In this document: piece after piece, positions 37,753-47,181 of the stretch
How positions within the stretch are numbered: the first letter of the stretch is position 1
How the letters are laid out: each line of letters begins with the position of its first letter
Assembly (NCBI RefSeq): GCF_009848685.1
Contig: NZ_WXTX01000003.1
Coordinates: 186,001-250,000, forward strand
DNA length: 64,000 nucleotides
Direction: 5' to 3'
From: Andreprevotia sp. IGB-42
Lineage (GTDB): Bacteria; Pseudomonadota; Gammaproteobacteria; Burkholderiales; Chitinibacteraceae
Program-made: the position numbers and the translations under genes
The notes under the pieces: model-generated
The model's input: only the letters and a program-made list of their open reading frames with translations
What the model was told of the DNA's origin: nothing
Database searches by the model: none

Positions 37753-38766
37753 TTACTTCTTTTCCGACTTGCTATCGTAACGCTTGGTCCATTCGGCCAG
37801 GATCTTGTCGCGGTTGCTGGCGGACCACTTCAGATCCTGCTTGACCAGCAGTTGCTCGTAGTTGGCCGGGATGAACTGGTTCGGCTTGGCAACGCCCGGC
37901 ATGGCGACGATGGCGAAGTTCTTTTCATACAGCTCGTTGGCCGAGCGCGATGCCGACCAGTCTGCCAGCTTCTTCGCAGCGTCCAGGCTCTTGGTGCCCT
38001 TCATGATGGCAGTAGCTTCCAGATCCCAGCCCAGGCCTTCCTTGGGGAATACCAGATCCAGCGGTGCACCGCCTTCCTTGAGCTTGGCTGCGCGGTATTC
38101 AAATGCGATACCGATCGGGAATTCGCCAGCAGCAGCCTGCTTGCAAGGCTTGGAGCCCGAATGCACGTACTGGCCGATGTTTTCGTGCAACTTGTCCATG
38201 TATTCCCAGCCGCCCTTCTCGCCGAAAAGGGTCAGCCATGCGGAAACGTCGAAGTAACCGGTGCCCGACGATGCCGGGTTCGGCATCACGATCTTGCCCT
38301 TGTATTCCGGCTTGAGCAGGTCTTTCCACGATTCCGGCTTCTTCAGGCCCAGCTTGGCTGCTTCAACGGTGTTGAAACAGATGGTGGCACCCCACACGTC
38401 CATGCCTACCCAGCTTGGTACGGCGGCGCTATCGACATAGGACTTGGTCAGCTTTTCCACGCCCTTGGGTGCGTATGGCTGCAGCATGCCTTCCTTTTCC
38501 AGCACCAGCAGCGACGAAGCCGCCAGGCCCATTACCACGTCGGCTTGCGGGTTGGCTTTTTCAGCCAGCAGCTTGGCAGTGATGATGCCGGTGGAATCGC
38601 GCACCCACTTGATCTTGACGCCCGGATTTTCCTGCTCGAATTTTTCCTGGTAGGCCTTGATCTGGTCTGCTTCAAGCGCGGTGTAAACAGTCAGGGTGGA
38701 ATCAGCGACAGCGGCCGCGGCAATGGATGCCACGCCCAGCGCGAGAAGAAGATTGCGGATTTTCAT
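37753..38766 (-). CDS. phnS: 2-Aminoethylphosphonate ABC transporter substrate-binding protein PhnS
   Basis: A 337-residue periplasmic binding protein of the ferric/AEP-binding class. The signal peptide ends AAAVA. The mature N-terminus STLTVYTALEADQIKAYQEKF is typical of AEP-binding proteins, and NPASSGTGYFDVSAW is a conserved ligand-site loop. It should deliver AEP to the PhnT/permease pair encoded at 25.8-28.6 kb, from which it is separated by the AidA/PixA operon. It is monocistronic, with its own terminator and an exact GTCTAGAC operator about 70 bases upstream of the ATG. GGAG lies somewhat far from the start. Confidence 0.92.
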   Translation of the reverse strand: MKIRNLLLALGVASIAAAAVADSTLTVYTALEADQIKAYQEKFEQENPGVKIKWVRDSTGIITAKLLAEKANPQADVVMGLAASSLLVLEKEGMLQPYAPKGVEKLTKSYVDSAAVPSWVGMDVWGATICFNTVEAAKLGLKKPESWKDLLKPEYKGKIVMPNPASSGTGYFDVSAWLTLFGEKGGWEYMDKLHENIGQYVHSGSKPCKQAAAGEFPIGIAFEYRAAKLKEGGAPLDLVFPKEGLGWDLEATAIMKGTKSLDAAKKLADWSASRSANELYEKNFAIVAMPGVAKPNQFIPANYEQLLVKQDLKWSASNRDKILAEWTKRYDSKSEKK

Positions 38767-38835
38767 GCTACTGCACTCCGTACGTTTGGATGGGAACAGG
38801 TGCAGTCTAAAAAGAGATCGTTACATCGACGTGAC

Positions 38836-38843
38836 GTCTAGAC
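38836..38843. promoter_or_regulatory. GTCTAGAC operator of phnS
   Basis: An exact palindrome inside TGACGTCTAGACGA, identical over 14 bases to operator 2 of the phnZ operon. On the minus strand GTAAC follows GTCTAGACGTCA after exactly seven bases at both promoters. Confidence 0.7.
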
Positions 38844-38941
38844 GAATTTTTGGTGACCGGCAGTCCATTTCTGCAGCAGCTTGCTGCCGATCACCCGTGG
38901 AAAGGCCATCCCCAACGCCTTGTTGCCGCGACCGGGCCCCT

Positions 38942-40762
38942 TTATTGTGCAAGTAGCCATTGCTGCCGTGTGGCAAGCGCGGTGCTGTCGTCATCCTTCA
39001 CCCGCAGCCCCCACGTATCCGCCTCTGCGGCGCGTACGTCCAGCTGGCGCACGATCAGCTCATCACGCCGGAATGCATGCACCGGCACGCTGCTGCCGGG
39101 CAGCGCCGTCCCCAGCAGCGTATCGATATTGCCGATATTGATGCGCAAGCCATCCCACGCCACCAGCACATCGCCGGCAGACAACCCGGCGGCGCGCGCA
39201 GCGCCCCCATCGAAGACCTGTGCCAGTTTCACCCCGCCCGCTTCGCCAGCCAGCTTGGCGCCGATGCTGTTACCGGGTGCGCCGATCTCCTTCCAGCCGC
39301 CCTTGTCGCTGCTACCGGCCGGCGCACGCAGCTGCGTTTCCACGCCGAAGCCGGCCAGCAACGCGGCCAGCGGCAATGGCTCGGTCGAACGCAACGCCAG
39401 CGCAAAGTAGGCAGAAAGGTCCACACCCGCCACTTCGCTGGCCAGCCGTTCCCACTCATCCTCCGGCACGCCATTGCCAACCGGATAGAAATCACGCCCG
39501 TAGCGCTGCCATAGCGCGCGCATCACGTCGTCCAGGCTTCTGGCGCCATGCGTCCGGCTACGGATGGTCAGGTCGAGGCCCAACGCGGCCAGCGCCCCCT
39601 TGGTGTAGTAGCTGACCAGCACGTTCGGGCTGTTCTCGTCCTGCCGGTAGTACTTGACCCACGCATCGAGGCTGGCTTCTTCCAGGTTCTGCTTGTTGCG
39701 GCCGGCAGCGCGCTCAACGCTGGTCAGCGTTTGCGCCAGCAGATCAAGGTACTCCTGCTGCGTGATCAGACCGGTACGCACCAGCGTGAGATCGTCGTAG
39801 TAGGAAGTGATGCCCTCGAATGCCCACAGCAGGCGGGTATAGCTTTCCCGTGCCAGATCGTAGGGTGCATAGCTGGCTGGCTTGATGCGCTTCACGTTCC
39901 AGCTGTGGAAGTATTCGTGGCTGCACAGCCCCAGATATTGGCGGTAGGCGGGCTTGATGGCGGTTTCGTGTGCCAGCGGCAGATCATCACGGCTGGCGAG
40001 CAGCGCGGTGGATGCGCGGTGCTCCAGCCCGCCGTAGCCGTCACCGGTTGCCATGGTCATGAACACGTAGCGCCCGAACGGTGCCGGCTCGCCAAACAGC
40101 CTGATCTGGTATTCGCAGATGCGGGTAAGATCGCGCTGCAGGCGCGCCAGATCGGCACAGTGCCGCCCGGCGATGACGATATCGTGCGGCACGCCGCAAG
40201 CGTTGAAAGTGGCGAGCGCAAACTCGCCCATTTCTACCGGGTGATCGATCAGTTCTTCGTAGTTGGCTGCCTGGTAGCTGCCAAACGTGTACGGTACAGC
40301 GCCGGCTGCCGGCAAGCTGGTTGCCACCTGCCACGCAGCCACGCCTGGCGGCGGCAACAATTCCACCGCTACCGGCTGATCCTCCTGGCCATTTACGGCC
40401 AGAAATACGCTGGTGCCGTTGAAAAAGCCGCGTGTTTCATCCAGATAGGCGCCGCGTACCGACAGATCGAATGCATAGACATCGTATTGCACCGTCAGCG
40501 CGCCCTGCATGGCGGCAGCCTGCCAGCGATGCTTGTCGAGCTTGTGCAGCGCCACTGCCTGCCCTTGTTCATCCTGCGCGCTGATCGCCACGATATTGCG
40601 GGCAAACTCGCGGATCAGGTAACTGCCCGGTATCCATACCGGCAACCACAGTATCTGCCCCGCCGCTGCAGGCTGCGCCACATCCAGCGTGATGCGGAAC
40701 AGGTGGGCGGAGAGATCAAGCGGTGCAATGCGGTAACGGATGGCGGGAGCAATGGCGGGCAT
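38942..40762 (-). CDS. M61-family metallopeptidase with PDZ domain
   Basis: A protein of about 606 residues with an N-terminal beta-rich M61 domain and the zinc motif HEYFHSWN. A distal Glu region (WAFEGITSYYDD) follows, typical of glycyl-aminopeptidase-like M61 enzymes. A C-terminal PDZ domain (about residues 500-590, AARAAGLSAGDVLVAWDGLRI) completes it. No signal peptide is seen, so a cytoplasmic location is likely. The ATG at 40762 is preferred because family similarity begins right after it; a start at 40819 would add 19 residues. The Shine-Dalgarno is weak. It is a single gene between phnS and the GGDEF gene. Confidence 0.9.
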   Translation of the reverse strand: MPAIAPAIRYRIAPLDLSAHLFRITLDVAQPAAAGQILWLPVWIPGSYLIREFARNIVAISAQDEQGQAVALHKLDKHRWQAAAMQGALTVQYDVYAFDLSVRGAYLDETRGFFNGTSVFLAVNGQEDQPVAVELLPPPGVAAWQVATSLPAAGAVPYTFGSYQAANYEELIDHPVEMGEFALATFNACGVPHDIVIAGRHCADLARLQRDLTRICEYQIRLFGEPAPFGRYVFMTMATGDGYGGLEHRASTALLASRDDLPLAHETAIKPAYRQYLGLCSHEYFHSWNVKRIKPASYAPYDLARESYTRLLWAFEGITSYYDDLTLVRTGLITQQEYLDLLAQTLTSVERAAGRNKQNLEEASLDAWVKYYRQDENSPNVLVSYYTKGALAALGLDLTIRSRTHGARSLDDVMRALWQRYGRDFYPVGNGVPEDEWERLASEVAGVDLSAYFALALRSTEPLPLAALLAGFGVETQLRAPAGSSDKGGWKEIGAPGNSIGAKLAGEAGGVKLAQVFDGGAARAAGLSAGDVLVAWDGLRINIGNIDTLLGTALPGSSVPVHAFRRDELIVRQLDVRAAEADTWGLRVKDDDSTALATRQQWLLAQ

Positions 40763-40876
40763 GGGCAGATTCGCTGGCGGCAAAAGTTCTATTTCAACAG
40801 ATGCCACGCCGCCAGCCAATCCATCGCAACGCGATTTATTGCCATTTGTTGATCACACCGGTTTACCGCAGGTCGA

Positions 40877-42148
40877 TCAGGCCCCCGGCATCCTGGCCAG
40901 CCCCACCTGGTTGCGGCCGGCCGCCTTGGCACGATACAGCCCCTGGTCAGCCACATCGATCAGGTCGCGCACGCTCATGCCCGGCTCGAATACCGCCACG
41001 CCGGCGCTGAAGCTGGAGCAGAACCGCGCCTCCGGTGCGATATGGCTGATGGCAGAGAAACGTTCGCGCCATTCGTCCACCTTTTGTGCGGCACGCAGCA
41101 CGCTGGCATCGGGCAGGATCACGCAGAATTCCTCGCCGCCATAGCGGCCCACCAGATCAGGCTCAGCGGCAGCGTGGCGCAGCAGGCGCGCCAGGCTCTT
41201 GATCACCGCATCGCCGGTCAGGTGGCCGTGGTTATCGTTCACATGCTTGAAGTGATCGATATCGATCATCGCCAGCGCCAGCGGGCGGTTGCTTTGCGTG
41301 GCCAGGAACAGCTCGGACTGCAAGCGGTTGGTAAAGTGGGTATGGCTGAGCAAACCGGTCAGGCTGTCGCGCGTGAGCGCGCGGCGCAGCTTGCGATAGC
41401 GGTCTGCAACGATGCTGACAGTGGAAATCAGTTGCTGCGTATCGCTGTTCTTGACGATGAAATCCTCCCCCCCCATGCGCCGTGCCGAGAGCTGGTGCCC
41501 CAGCCGCGTTTCGGTGGAAAGGAATACGATGGGCAAGCCGTCGTATTGCGGGTGCTGGCGCACAATGCGGGCGATTTCATCGCCGGTATAGCTGGGCATG
41601 TAAATGTCCATCAACACCAGGTCGGGCTTGTAGCGCTGCAGCCACAGGAAGATTTCCAGCGGATCCTGGATATGCTTGGCCTGCATGCCGTTTTCTTCGA
41701 GCATCTTCTGCGCCCAATGGCCCGATGCAATCGAATCATCGACCACCAGCACGCGGAACGGCACCGGCTCATTGTTTTCCAGCAGCGCATCCAGCCGGTC
41801 TGCCAGCTTGCCGGCATCGCAGGGCTTGGCAATGAAATCACTCACGCCGGCCCGCAACAGCTGGATCTGGCTGACGATGGTTTGCGAACTGGACAGCAAC
41901 ACCAACGGCCAATCGCCAATGCGGGCAAGACGCTGCACCAGCTCCTGCAAGGCAAGACCGCTTTCGAGGCCGGCATCATCAAGCAGCACTGCCAGCGGCT
42001 TCGCTTCGGCTAGCGCCACCAGCAAGGCGGCCGGGCGCTGGAATGCCTGACAATCGAATCCGAAGGACGTGAGGCCGTCCGCCAGCACCTGGCCTGTATC
42101 AGCGTCGGCGCAGAGAATGAGGATCGGGCGGGCGGCAATATCCAGCAT
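40877..42148 (-). CDS. Two-receiver diguanylate cyclase (REC-REC-GGDEF)
   Basis: A 423-residue response regulator. Receiver 1 (about residues 8-120) keeps acidic residues and a KP motif but is atypical. Receiver 2 (about 132-255) has VVDDS, the phosphoacceptor in LMDIYMP and a lysine in DFIVKN. The C-terminal GGDEF domain (about 265-420) has an intact GGEEF active site, so c-di-GMP synthesis is expected. The position of the inhibitory RxxD site reads AEPD, so product inhibition is probably lost. The cognate kinase is not adjacent. A perfect 8-bp hairpin lies 40-60 bases upstream of its start. Confidence 0.9.
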   Translation of the reverse strand: MLDIAARPILILCADADTGQVLADGLTSFGFDCQAFQRPAALLVALAEAKPLAVLLDDAGLESGLALQELVQRLARIGDWPLVLLSSSQTIVSQIQLLRAGVSDFIAKPCDAGKLADRLDALLENNEPVPFRVLVVDDSIASGHWAQKMLEENGMQAKHIQDPLEIFLWLQRYKPDLVLMDIYMPSYTGDEIARIVRQHPQYDGLPIVFLSTETRLGHQLSARRMGGEDFIVKNSDTQQLISTVSIVADRYRKLRRALTRDSLTGLLSHTHFTNRLQSELFLATQSNRPLALAMIDIDHFKHVNDNHGHLTGDAVIKSLARLLRHAAAEPDLVGRYGGEEFCVILPDASVLRAAQKVDEWRERFSAISHIAPEARFCSSFSAGVAVFEPGMSVRDLIDVADQGLYRAKAAGRNQVGLARMPGA

Positions 42149-42187
42149 GAGGAATGCGTTTTCGCAGTGTAAGAAAGGTGCTTACAG

Positions 42188-42207
42188 TTTACCGACTAAT
42201 CGGTAAA
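42188..42207. repeat. Inverted repeat upstream of the GGDEF gene
   Basis: TTTACCGA-CTAA-TCGGTAAA is a perfect eight-base dyad in the 139-base gap between hslR and the GGDEF gene. It has no T-run on the minus strand, so an operator or leader hairpin is likelier than a terminator. Confidence 0.45.
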
Positions 42208-42287
42208 ACCCCAGCAGCCGGCTGTCTGCCGACTGCTTAATTAACAATATATGCAACATATGGACAAATATCAGGATTGGCTTCTGA

Positions 42288-42695
42288 TTATTCGCGCCCT
42301 TGCTTGCGCTCGAAGCTGTGCAGCTCGCGCCGCCACTTCTTGGTCGGCCTGCCCCTGACGTCCGGATGATCGAAATGCGGTGCCGTTGCCTGCATTTCAC
42401 GGCTTTGCTCACGCTTGGCAATGCTCTCGGGCGATTCTTCGTACAACGTCACCGCAATCGCGGCCGAGCCACGTTTGTCGGCGAGCTGGCGCACGGTCAT
42501 TTCAAACTCGCCATGCGCGGCATAGATGCGCAGCTTGTCGCCGATCTTCAGCGCGCGAGCCGGCTTGGGGCGCTCGCCATTGAGGTGGACATGCCCTGCT
42601 TCGACTGCATCGGTCGCCATCGAGCGGGTCTTGTAGAAACGCGCCGCCCATAGCCATTTGTCGACACGGATTTTCTCGTCTTCTGTCTGCTTCAT
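42288..42695 (-). CDS. hslR: Heat-shock protein 15 homologue, S4-domain RNA-binding protein
   Basis: A 135-residue protein. The N-terminal S4 RNA-binding domain (about residues 9-70) opens IRVDKWLWAARFYKTRS and contains AGHVHLNGERPKPA. A basic C-terminal extension follows. Hsp15 binds 50S subunits carrying stalled nascent peptidyl-tRNA and helps recycle them. The start at 42695 has GGAG at eight bases; a longer frame would run back through the typA terminator and was rejected. It lies 90 bases downstream of typA on the same strand. Confidence 0.92.
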   Translation of the reverse strand: MKQTEDEKIRVDKWLWAARFYKTRSMATDAVEAGHVHLNGERPKPARALKIGDKLRIYAAHGEFEMTVRQLADKRGSAAIAVTLYEESPESIAKREQSREMQATAPHFDHPDVRGRPTKKWRRELHSFERKQGRE

Positions 42696-42730
42696 GCCCG
42701 GCTCCGGAAAAGTTGCCCGATAACATAACA

Positions 42731-42757
42731 AAAACGGGGCACAAGGCCCCGTTTTCT
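42731..42757 (-). terminator. Terminator of typA
   Basis: Stem AAAACGGGGC/GCCCCGTTTT with a five-base loop and TTTTTG following on the minus strand. It is nearly identical to the terminator at 58257-58281. Confidence 0.88.
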
Positions 42758-42783
42758 TTTGCTGCTTTCCAGATCCGCGGCGA

Positions 42784-44598
42784 TCAGCCTTCGGACTTGG
42801 ATGCACGGCGACGCTCGTGTTCCTGCAGGTGACGCTTGCGGATACGGATCGACACCGGGGTGATTTCCACCAGTTCATCATCATCGATGAACTCCACCGC
42901 CGATTCCAGCGACAGCTTGATCGGCGTCGTCAGGCGCACCGCTTCGTCGGTACCGGATGCACGCACGTTGGTCAGCTGCTTGCCCTTGATCGGGTTCACA
43001 ACCAGATCGTTGTCGCGGCTGTGGATACCGATGATCATGCCTTCATACAGCTTGTCGCCCGGGCTTACGAACATGCGGCCGCGATCTTCCAGCTTCCACA
43101 GTGCGTAGGCCACGGCTTCGCCGTTATCCTGCGAGATCAGCACGCCGTTGTGACGGCCGGGCATATCCGGCTTCACCGGTGCATAGTCGTCGAACACGTG
43201 GCTCATCAGGCCGGTACCACGGGTCATGGTCATGAAGTCCGACTGGAAGCCGATCAGGCCACGTGCCGGGATATGGTATTCGAGGCGGGTACGGCCCTGG
43301 CCGTCGGATTCCATATTGGTCAGCTCGCCACGGCGGCGACCGATTTCTTCCATGATGCCGCCCTGGTGTTCATCTTCCAGGTCGATGGTCAGGTTTTCAT
43401 ACGGCTCGCACTTCTGGCCGTTGATTTCCTTGTAAACGACACGCGGCTTGGCCACGGCCATTTCGAAACCCTCACGACGCATGCTTTCCAGCAGGATCGT
43501 CAGGTGCAGTTCACCACGGCCGGATACGCGAAAGATATCGGCATCGCCGGTGTCTTCAACGCGCAGCGCAACGTTGGTCAGCAGCTCCTTGGTCAGGCGA
43601 TCGCGGATCTGGCGCGAGGTCACAAACTTGCCTTCGGTACCAGCCAGCGGCGAGGTATTGACCATGAAGTCCATGTTCAGCGTCGGTTCATCCACACCCA
43701 GCACCGGCAGGCCAACCGGGTTTTCCTTGTCACAGATGGTGACACCGATACCGATATCGTCGAGGCCGGAGATGATGATGATGTCGCCCGCTTCGGCGCC
43801 TTCAACCGGCACGCGGTCCAGGCCCTGGAAACCCAGCACCTGGTTGATGCGGCCGCTGGCCACCTGTTCGTCATGGTTCATCACCACAACCTGCTGGCCC
43901 GGCTTGATGCGGCCGTTCACCACCTTGCCTACGCCCAGACGACCGGTGTAGGTAGAGTAATCCAGCGCGGCCAGTTGCAGCTGCAACGGCGCATCAGCAT
44001 CACCCGGAGGGGACGGAACGTGCTTCAGCACGGTTTCGAACAGCGGACGCATATTGTCCGACTCTTCTTCCAGCTCGAGCTTGGCAAAGCCGTTCAGGCC
44101 CGATGCGTAGATGATGGGGAAATCGAGTTGTTCGTCGGTTGCACCCAGCTTGTCGAACAGGTCGAACGTCTGGTCCAGCACCCAGTCAGGACGTGCGCCC
44201 GGACGGTCAACCTTGTTGATCACGACGATGGGCTTGAGGCCCAGTGCCAGTGCTTTCTTGGTCACGAAGCGCGTTTGCGGCATCGGGCCTTCAACGGCAT
44301 CGACCAGCAGCAGCACGCCGTCTACCATGCCCAGCACGCGTTCGACTTCACCACCGAAGTCGGCGTGACCCGGGGTGTCGACGATGTTGATATGGGTGCC
44401 TTCGTAATCGATGGCGGTGTTCTTGGCCAGAATCGTGATGCCACGTTCTTTTTCAAGATCGTTGGAGTCCATCACGCGCTCGTCAACCTGCTGGTTTTCG
44501 CGGAAAGTGCCGGACTGGCGGAGAAGTTGGTCAACCAGCGTTGTTTTGCCGTGGTCAACGTGGGCGATGATAGCAATGTTGCGGAGCGCGCGCGTCAT
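42784..44598 (-). CDS. typA: Ribosome-associated GTPase TypA/BipA
   Basis: A 604-residue translational GTPase required for 50S assembly and stress adaptation. G1 is [10 protein letters not shown]2 lies in [10 protein letters not shown]3 is DTPGHADF, G4 is NKVDRPGA. Domains II and III follow, then the BipA-specific C-terminal domain. The ATG at 44598 gives the usual start [20 protein letters not shown]. An upstream extension of the frame is not conserved. The Shine-Dalgarno is weak. It is probably monocistronic; 180 bases separate it from gspK. Confidence 0.97.
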   Translation of the reverse strand: MTRALRNIAIIAHVDHGKTTLVDQLLRQSGTFRENQQVDERVMDSNDLEKERGITILAKNTAIDYEGTHINIVDTPGHADFGGEVERVLGMVDGVLLLVDAVEGPMPQTRFVTKKALALGLKPIVVINKVDRPGARPDWVLDQTFDLFDKLGATDEQLDFPIIYASGLNGFAKLELEEESDNMRPLFETVLKHVPSPPGDADAPLQLQLAALDYSTYTGRLGVGKVVNGRIKPGQQVVVMNHDEQVASGRINQVLGFQGLDRVPVEGAEAGDIIIISGLDDIGIGVTICDKENPVGLPVLGVDEPTLNMDFMVNTSPLAGTEGKFVTSRQIRDRLTKELLTNVALRVEDTGDADIFRVSGRGELHLTILLESMRREGFEMAVAKPRVVYKEINGQKCEPYENLTIDLEDEHQGGIMEEIGRRRGELTNMESDGQGRTRLEYHIPARGLIGFQSDFMTMTRGTGLMSHVFDDYAPVKPDMPGRHNGVLISQDNGEAVAYALWKLEDRGRMFVSPGDKLYEGMIIGIHSRDNDLVVNPIKGKQLTNVRASGTDEAVRLTTPIKLSLESAVEFIDDDELVEITPVSIRIRKRHLQEHERRRASKSEG

Positions 44599-44779
44599 GA
44601 GGGTGTCGATGCTTTGGTTAATCGGTAACCGGCGATTGTAGCACGCGATTGTGGCAATTCGCTGAATGCTGCCGACAATCGCTTGCCCGCCCGGCCAGAT
44701 GCTGCAGCGACTCCCTGCCGCTGCAGCACGGGTTCGTGCGCTACACAACCAATGACCGAGCAGCCCGGCCAGCGGTGAG

Positions 44780-45733
44780 CTAACGGCGTTTAAGCCAGAC
44801 GATGCGTGGTGCATCGTTACCGTTGCGCTCCAGCAGCGCCGCATAGCGCACGGTCACCCGGCCGAACTGGGCATCCACTTCGTTGATGAAGTAGCGGCTC
44901 TGTATGCTCAGCGAGCCGGCAACCACATTGGCTCGCACCCGCTCCGGCAAGGCATCGGAAAAATCCTGCAGCGTTTCAAAATACTTGCCGGCGCGTTTCG
45001 AAACCACCGCCTGCGCCTCGGCCAGCGTCAGGTCGGGAATGACAGCGGCCAGGACTTCAGCACTGGCAAAATTCACGTTCACCGGTGATGCCTGCGGCAA
45101 TACCGCCACATGGGGCGCCAGTTTCGCGATCAGCTCGCGCGTAAAGCCCTGTACCCTTGCCAAGCTTTCGATATCGGCAAGCGGCCGGTTGGCTGCCCGA
45201 TAAGGCGGTGTCTGGTTCAGGTATTCCAGATCTTCCGCTCCACCGGGGTAGCGGGTTTCGCTATCGCCATCTTCCCAGTCTGCCAGCGCGTTGACGAGCT
45301 CCACAGGCACCCCCACCGATTTGAACAGCCGCTCTGCGGCAGCCACGGCCACCGGATCAACCGTACCGATGGGAGCGATGTTGTTGAGGTTGAAACGGCC
45401 CTGCTGCTCCAGCACCCGTCCGCCGACACGGCCTTTTTCCACCGGTATGGAGGGGATGGGGATATTCCATGGTTCCAGCAGGTTATCCACCTGATTATGC
45501 CGCGCATCGTCACGCATGGTCAGCCGCGCCATCTGGATGGCGGCGCGCGCCACACCGCGCGCCTGCGCCTGGTCGAACTGGTTTTCAATCTGCCGGAACC
45601 ACAGCTGCTGGCGCCATGCCATCCAGGCTACCAGCGCCGCCACCAGCGCAGCGGTCAGCACCGCAGTGATGATGGCAATCCCGGCCTGCCGGTGCCTGCT
45701 GGCGCGCGTGCGCGTACCGGATCGTTGCGTCAT
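44780..45733 (-). CDS. gspK: Type II secretion minor pseudopilin GspK
   Basis: A 317-residue protein with a basic N-terminus, a prepilin-like hydrophobic helix (AGIAIITAVLTAALVAALVAW) and a large periplasmic domain with helix-hairpin-helix-like segments. LNNIAPIGTVDP, LADWEDGDSETRYPG and NVNFASAEVL are family landmarks. GspK sits at the pseudopilus tip with GspI and GspJ. The start at 45733 overlaps the gspJ stop (ATGA). It ends the gspF-G-H-I-J-K operon; gspL and gspM, usual followers, are absent. Confidence 0.95.
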   Translation of the reverse strand: MTQRSGTRTRASRHRQAGIAIITAVLTAALVAALVAWMAWRQQLWFRQIENQFDQAQARGVARAAIQMARLTMRDDARHNQVDNLLEPWNIPIPSIPVEKGRVGGRVLEQQGRFNLNNIAPIGTVDPVAVAAAERLFKSVGVPVELVNALADWEDGDSETRYPGGAEDLEYLNQTPPYRAANRPLADIESLARVQGFTRELIAKLAPHVAVLPQASPVNVNFASAEVLAAVIPDLTLAEAQAVVSKRAGKYFETLQDFSDALPERVRANVVAGSLSIQSRYFINEVDAQFGRVTVRYAALLERNGNDAPRIVWLKRR

Positions 45734-46329
45734 GGCAGTGCGTACACTCTTTCGATCTGCTGCCCACCCTTGCGGGCCAGTTGCACGCGGATGCCGCGCG
45801 GTGGCGTCATGCTCACCGTGGTGGTACCCGGCTGTTTGTTGGGCCAGTTGGCCTGCCATACATTATCTGCATCCAGAAACCATACGGTGAAGCTGTCGAC
45901 GTCAGGCATCAGCGTGAATACCTGGGGTATCGCACGGGGTGCCAGATCCAGACTATCCCACAGCAGCATTTCCAGTTTGCCGTCTTTCAGCCGGTACGCC
46001 ACATGGAAGGGATCGCGGTCCCGCGCACTGCGTATCAGCGCCAGCCCCGGCTGGCCGGCATTGGCCATCTCCGCACCGCCACGCACAGGTGGCTGCAATG
46101 TGCCGCCGGTATCGCGCCATGGCCGGTTTGCCACCTGGCTGACGTCCTCTTCAAAGCGGTCGAGCACCAGCGAGAGTTCGCGCCATTGGCGTGCTTCTTC
46201 ATCCAGCCGCAGCTTGGTATCGGCAATGCGCGACAAACCCTGGTACGCCACCAGCGTGAGGATGGCGAACACGATCAGCGCCACCAGTACTTCCAGCAGC
46301 GTGAAGCCGCGTTGCTCAGCGCGGCGCAT
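45730..46329 (-). CDS. gspJ: Type II secretion minor pseudopilin GspJ
   Basis: A 199-residue minor pseudopilin with a type IV prepilin leader (RGFTLLEVLVALIVFAILT). The prepilin peptidase site is between Gly and Phe, with Glu at +5. The periplasmic part has ISDTK-like and VRRSARDRDPFHVAYRL segments in the usual GspJ pattern. The ATG at 46329 lies inside the gspI 3' end (14-base overlap); a TTG two codons earlier is less likely. It forms the tip complex with GspI and GspK. Confidence 0.93.
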   Translation of the reverse strand: MRRAEQRGFTLLEVLVALIVFAILTLVAYQGLSRIADTKLRLDEEARQWRELSLVLDRFEEDVSQVANRPWRDTGGTLQPPVRGGAEMANAGQPGLALIRSARDRDPFHVAYRLKDGKLEMLLWDSLDLAPRAIPQVFTLMPDVDSFTVWFLDADNVWQANWPNKQPGTTTVSMTPPRGIRVQLARKGGQQIERVYALP

Positions 46330-46690
46330 TGGCAAGGTAGCTCACAAGCGTGGCCAGCGCATACTGGCTGTTATTACCGTCATACACGGTGATTTCCAGC
46401 CGGCGGAAACTCAGGTTGGGCGACGCGCTGGTTTCCACCCGCCAGGTAAATGCATGCCCCGCCTGTTCTGCCGAGCCTTCCTGGCGGCCGATTTCAGGGA
46501 AGTCACCGCGTGCCGTCATTTCGTTCAGCCGATTTTGCGCCACCCACCCCGCCAACGTATGCATGCGGTAGCTTTCCGCCGTAGTCACGCTACCGCTGGT
46601 GGCCTTGATGGCGGCCGCCAGCGCAATCGCCAGCACCGCCAGCGCAATCAGCACCTCGATCAACGTAAAACCGCGCGGCCCGGGTTTCAT
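46316..46690 (-). CDS. gspI: Type II secretion minor pseudopilin GspI
   Basis: A 124-residue minor pseudopilin. The prepilin leader PRGFTLIEVLIALAVLAIAL is followed by the family feature LAGWVAQNRLNEM (about residue 46), which is highly typical of GspI. Length is normal. Its start overlaps the gspH stop by four bases. It nucleates the pseudopilus tip together with GspJ and GspK. Confidence 0.95.
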   Translation of the reverse strand: MKPGPRGFTLIEVLIALAVLAIALAAAIKATSGSVTTAESYRMHTLAGWVAQNRLNEMTARGDFPEIGRQEGSAEQAGHAFTWRVETSASPNLSFRRLEITVYDGNNSQYALATLVSYLANAPR

Positions 46691-47172
46691 TTGCCCGCAT
46701 CCGCTTCGACCTGCGTGGCATGCACCTGACCGGTGACATCGCCGTCCACCCGCCAGTGCTGTTCGCCCAGCGCCATATCCAGCTGGAACAGCGCATTCAC
46801 GCCCGATGGTTCAAACACGATGCGCTCGCCAATCGGCTGCTGACGCAGATTGGTGCTTTGCCGGGTAATCTGCAGCCCTTCCGGCAGGCTGCGCTGGCGG
46901 AACTCTTCCTGCGTACTCAACACCTGCCAGTTGTTCTGATCATCCTGCAACCAGAACTGGTAGCCATGGCCATCGGTGCTCCACGCCAGCGGTCGGCCAC
47001 CATTGATGGCTTCGTCCCGCGCAGCATCGAGCAGCAACGACAGCCGCTCGGCTTCGCGACCGGCTACCCGGCCGTCAGACTCACCCAATTGCACCACGGC
47101 AATGCCCATCACGATGGCGATGACCGCCAGCGTGACGAGGATTTCAATCAGGGTGAAGCCTGCATCGCGCAT
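46687..47172 (-). CDS. gspH: Type II secretion minor pseudopilin GspH
   Basis: A 161-residue minor pseudopilin with leader [20 protein letters not shown]. The GspH-type globular domain has ERLSLLLDAARDEAINGGRPLAW and a late VNALFQLDMALG strand. GspH links the tip complex to the GspG shaft. It starts nine bases after the gspG stop. Confidence 0.94.
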   Translation of the reverse strand: MRDAGFTLIEILVTLAVIAIVMGIAVVQLGESDGRVAGREAERLSLLLDAARDEAINGGRPLAWSTDGHGYQFWLQDDQNNWQVLSTQEEFRQRSLPEGLQITRQSTNLRQQPIGERIVFEPSGVNALFQLDMALGEQHWRVDGDVTGQVHATQVEADAGK

Positions 47173-47181
47173 ATCAGGAAA

